The position numbers and the translations under genes were made by a program. DNA of 64,000 nt from Phoenix dactylifera. Lineage: Eukaryota > Streptophyta > Magnoliopsida > Arecales > Arecaceae. Each line of letters starts with the position of its first letter. The first letter of the stretch is position 1. Below the pieces are notes generated by a model. It was not told the origin of the DNA, searched no databases, and saw only the letters and a list, made by a program, of their open reading frames with translations. This document shows, piece by piece, positions 63,879-64,000 of this stretch. Location of the stretch: positions 17,328,631 to 17,392,630 of the forward strand of contig NC_052396.1 of assembly GCF_009389715.1 (NCBI RefSeq), given 5' to 3'.

Positions 63879-64000
63879 GTTGGTTGTTCACATTCTTGAA
63901 ATGCTTAAGCTGAGCTGATGATTTACCAAGTTAACTTTCATCGGATAATCAATATTTATCTTAAGTCTCAACTCTTTAGTTAAATATACACTATTTCTAT

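Overview
This is a plant nuclear genomic window. Intact genes have GT-AG introns, low-GC intergenic DNA and abundant plant transposon debris. The gene set (a RETICULATA-RELATED plastid protein, cytosolic ribosomal protein uL23/RPL23A, a plant DUF3755 SANT-like protein), very long introns, one GC-rich single-exon gene and several monocot-type MITEs suggest a monocot. A palm (oil palm, date palm, coconut type) fits best, but that is inference; no search was run.

Layout. 1-2110 is a decayed minisatellite-like array. 2111-8270 is intergenic, with a decayed RTE-type LINE near 6.0-6.7 kb. 8271-20111 (minus) is a seven-exon RETICULATA-RELATED gene of 414 codons; its 7.6-kb fifth intron carries a GGTTCG-type repeat pair and a 1.5-kb hAT-like element with an 8-bp target duplication. 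20.2-23.0 kb is AT-rich with nothing recognised. 23.0-27.1 kb is a mosaic: a ~750-bp direct duplication flanks a dead type-A response-regulator gene (minus), which has a LINE 3' end fused at its start codon region, plus an unidentified GC-rich block. 27.1-32.7 kb holds no recognised gene, only weak exon-like stretches. 32714-33316 (minus) is an intact single-exon gene for a secretory-pathway membrane protein.

33.7-41.3 kb is transposon-rich: two further LINE 3' ends, a transposon-like segment carrying a fragment resembling glucosidase II alpha, a PIF/Harbinger MITE with perfect inverted ends, and twin foldback MITEs just before the RPL23A promoter region. 41.4-50.5 kb is RPL23A (plus): a probable leader exon near 41.5 kb, coding exons at 47.9, 49.9 and 50.4 kb, and introns holding three large foldback elements plus two short relatives. 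50.5-58.6 kb is intergenic, AT-rich, with a foldback MITE and a fourth LINE tail. 58.7-64 kb (plus) is the 5' part of a DUF3755 gene running off the window; its second intron holds an antisense LINE reverse transcriptase and LTR debris.

The four intact genes are unrelated housekeeping or plant-specific loci, with no operon-like logic. The most unusual structure is the dispersed GGTTCG(C/T)CGTACCGG repeat family, whose foldback members would give the RPL23A pre-mRNA several long hairpins.
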